Made by a program: the position numbers and the translations under genes
In this document: in pieces, positions 5,816 to 6,185 of the stretch
Layout: each line of letters starts with the position of its first letter
Numbering within the stretch: the stretch's first letter is position 1
Notes under the pieces: generated by a model
Databases searched by the model: none
Seen by the model: only the letters and a program-made list of their open reading frames with translations
Told to the model about the DNA's origin: nothing
Assembly: GCA_002483865.1 (NCBI GenBank)
Contig: DLIT01000050.1
Location: forward strand, 1 to 6,185
Length of the DNA: 6,185 nt
Reading direction: 5' to 3'
DNA from: Brevundimonas sp. UBA7635
GTDB taxonomy: Bacteria > Pseudomonadota > Alphaproteobacteria > Caulobacterales > Caulobacteraceae

Positions 5816-6185
5816 CTAGCGATTGGCACAGGCCCGTTCGGTATTGAAGGTCGGCCGGTATTCGCCCCCGGGGAAGTCGTCGGGCACGCGGAAGGGCACG
5901 GTCTGGCGAAGCGCGCGCAGGGCCCCGTCTGCGGCGGCTCGATAGACCGCGCTGGACTGGGGGTTCACCAGGCTGGGCCCGCGGGTGATGCGCCCGTCCT
6001 CCGACAGGGTCAGCTCGATCTGGATCCTCAGCGAGTCGGCACCGGGGATGTCACAGGGCAGGATCCAGTTCGGATAGACCTGGTTGAAGATGGCGGTCAG
6101 CTGCGGCCCCGTGGCCTGGCTGGCCTGGCCCCGGCCCTGCTGGCCAGTGGCCGGGCGGCCCCGGTTCTGGGTCGGGCGCGGCGGT
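5816..6185 (-). CDS. tolA: TolA, C-terminal part (truncated by the window edge)
   Basis: TolA is the inner-membrane protein whose periplasmic arm carries TolQR-derived force to TolB and Pal. Only the last 122 residues are visible, ending at TAG (5818-5816); the membrane anchor and most of the arm lie beyond the right edge. The visible part starts with a Gly/Gln/Arg/Pro-rich linker (RPTQNRGRPATGQQGRGQ). A TonB/TolA-like C-terminal domain follows: YPNWILPCDIPGAD, then LRIQIELTLSEDGRI, then an RAAADGALRAL helix, then PFRVPDDFPGGEYRPTF and a final ERACANR. This order (strand, LxxDGxI turn, helix with repeated Ala, PFxxP, closing F strand) is typical of alphaproteobacterial TolA. Its position immediately before tolB supports the call. 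The two cysteines could form a disulfide in the periplasm, as TolA domain III does in E. coli, but this is inference. Confidence 0.88.
   Translation of the reverse strand, partial: PPRPTQNRGRPATGQQGRGQASQATGPQLTAIFNQVYPNWILPCDIPGADSLRIQIELTLSEDGRITRGPSLVNPQSSAVYRAAADGALRALRQTVPFRVPDDFPGGEYRPTFNTERACANR

Overview
The window is a GC-rich chromosomal stretch of ordinary bacterial housekeeping genes. It most likely comes from an alphaproteobacterium of the Caulobacterales, perhaps Brevundimonas or a relative. The grounds are the GC-rich third codon positions, the Tol-Pal protein style (a short proline-rich Pal lipoprotein, a TolA ending in a TonB-like domain), and an intergenic palindromic element that opens with a CGTCATCCTCCGGC arm, a type common in alphaproteobacterial genomes. 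The genus is inference from recognised protein style, not from a search.

Layout. Positions 1-1737 (+) hold the 3' four-fifths of ppk1 (polyphosphate kinase); its start lies upstream of the window. Its stop codon shares one base with the start of ppx (exopolyphosphatase, 1737-3224, +), so polyphosphate synthesis and degradation are encoded as a tightly coupled pair. Positions 3225-3559 are non-coding and hold a nested inverted-repeat element (3315-3454) and a strong rho-independent terminator (3501-3536) that serves the opposite strand. On the minus strand, read right to left, come the end of tolA (5816-6185, cut by the window edge), tolB (4262-5632) and pal (3560-4114). They are separated by leaders of 183 bp (tolA-tolB) and 147 bp (tolB-pal). 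The two gene groups converge on the 3225-3559 spacer.

How the genes work together. PPK1 builds inorganic polyphosphate from ATP and PPX hydrolyses it from the end, so together they set the cell's polyphosphate level. TolA (inner membrane, periplasm-spanning), TolB (periplasmic beta-propeller) and Pal (outer-membrane lipoprotein that binds peptidoglycan) are parts of the Tol-Pal machine, which ties the outer membrane to the wall and constricts it at division. TolQ and TolR are expected beyond the right edge.

No previously undescribed system is visible. The catalytic residues that can be checked in PPK1 are all present at spacings identical to E. coli PPK, and the other genes are intact members of known families. 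The items most worth a second look are the nested palindromic element, the hairpins and possible promoter in the tolA-tolB and tolB-pal gaps, and small deviations in PPX, TolB and TolA.
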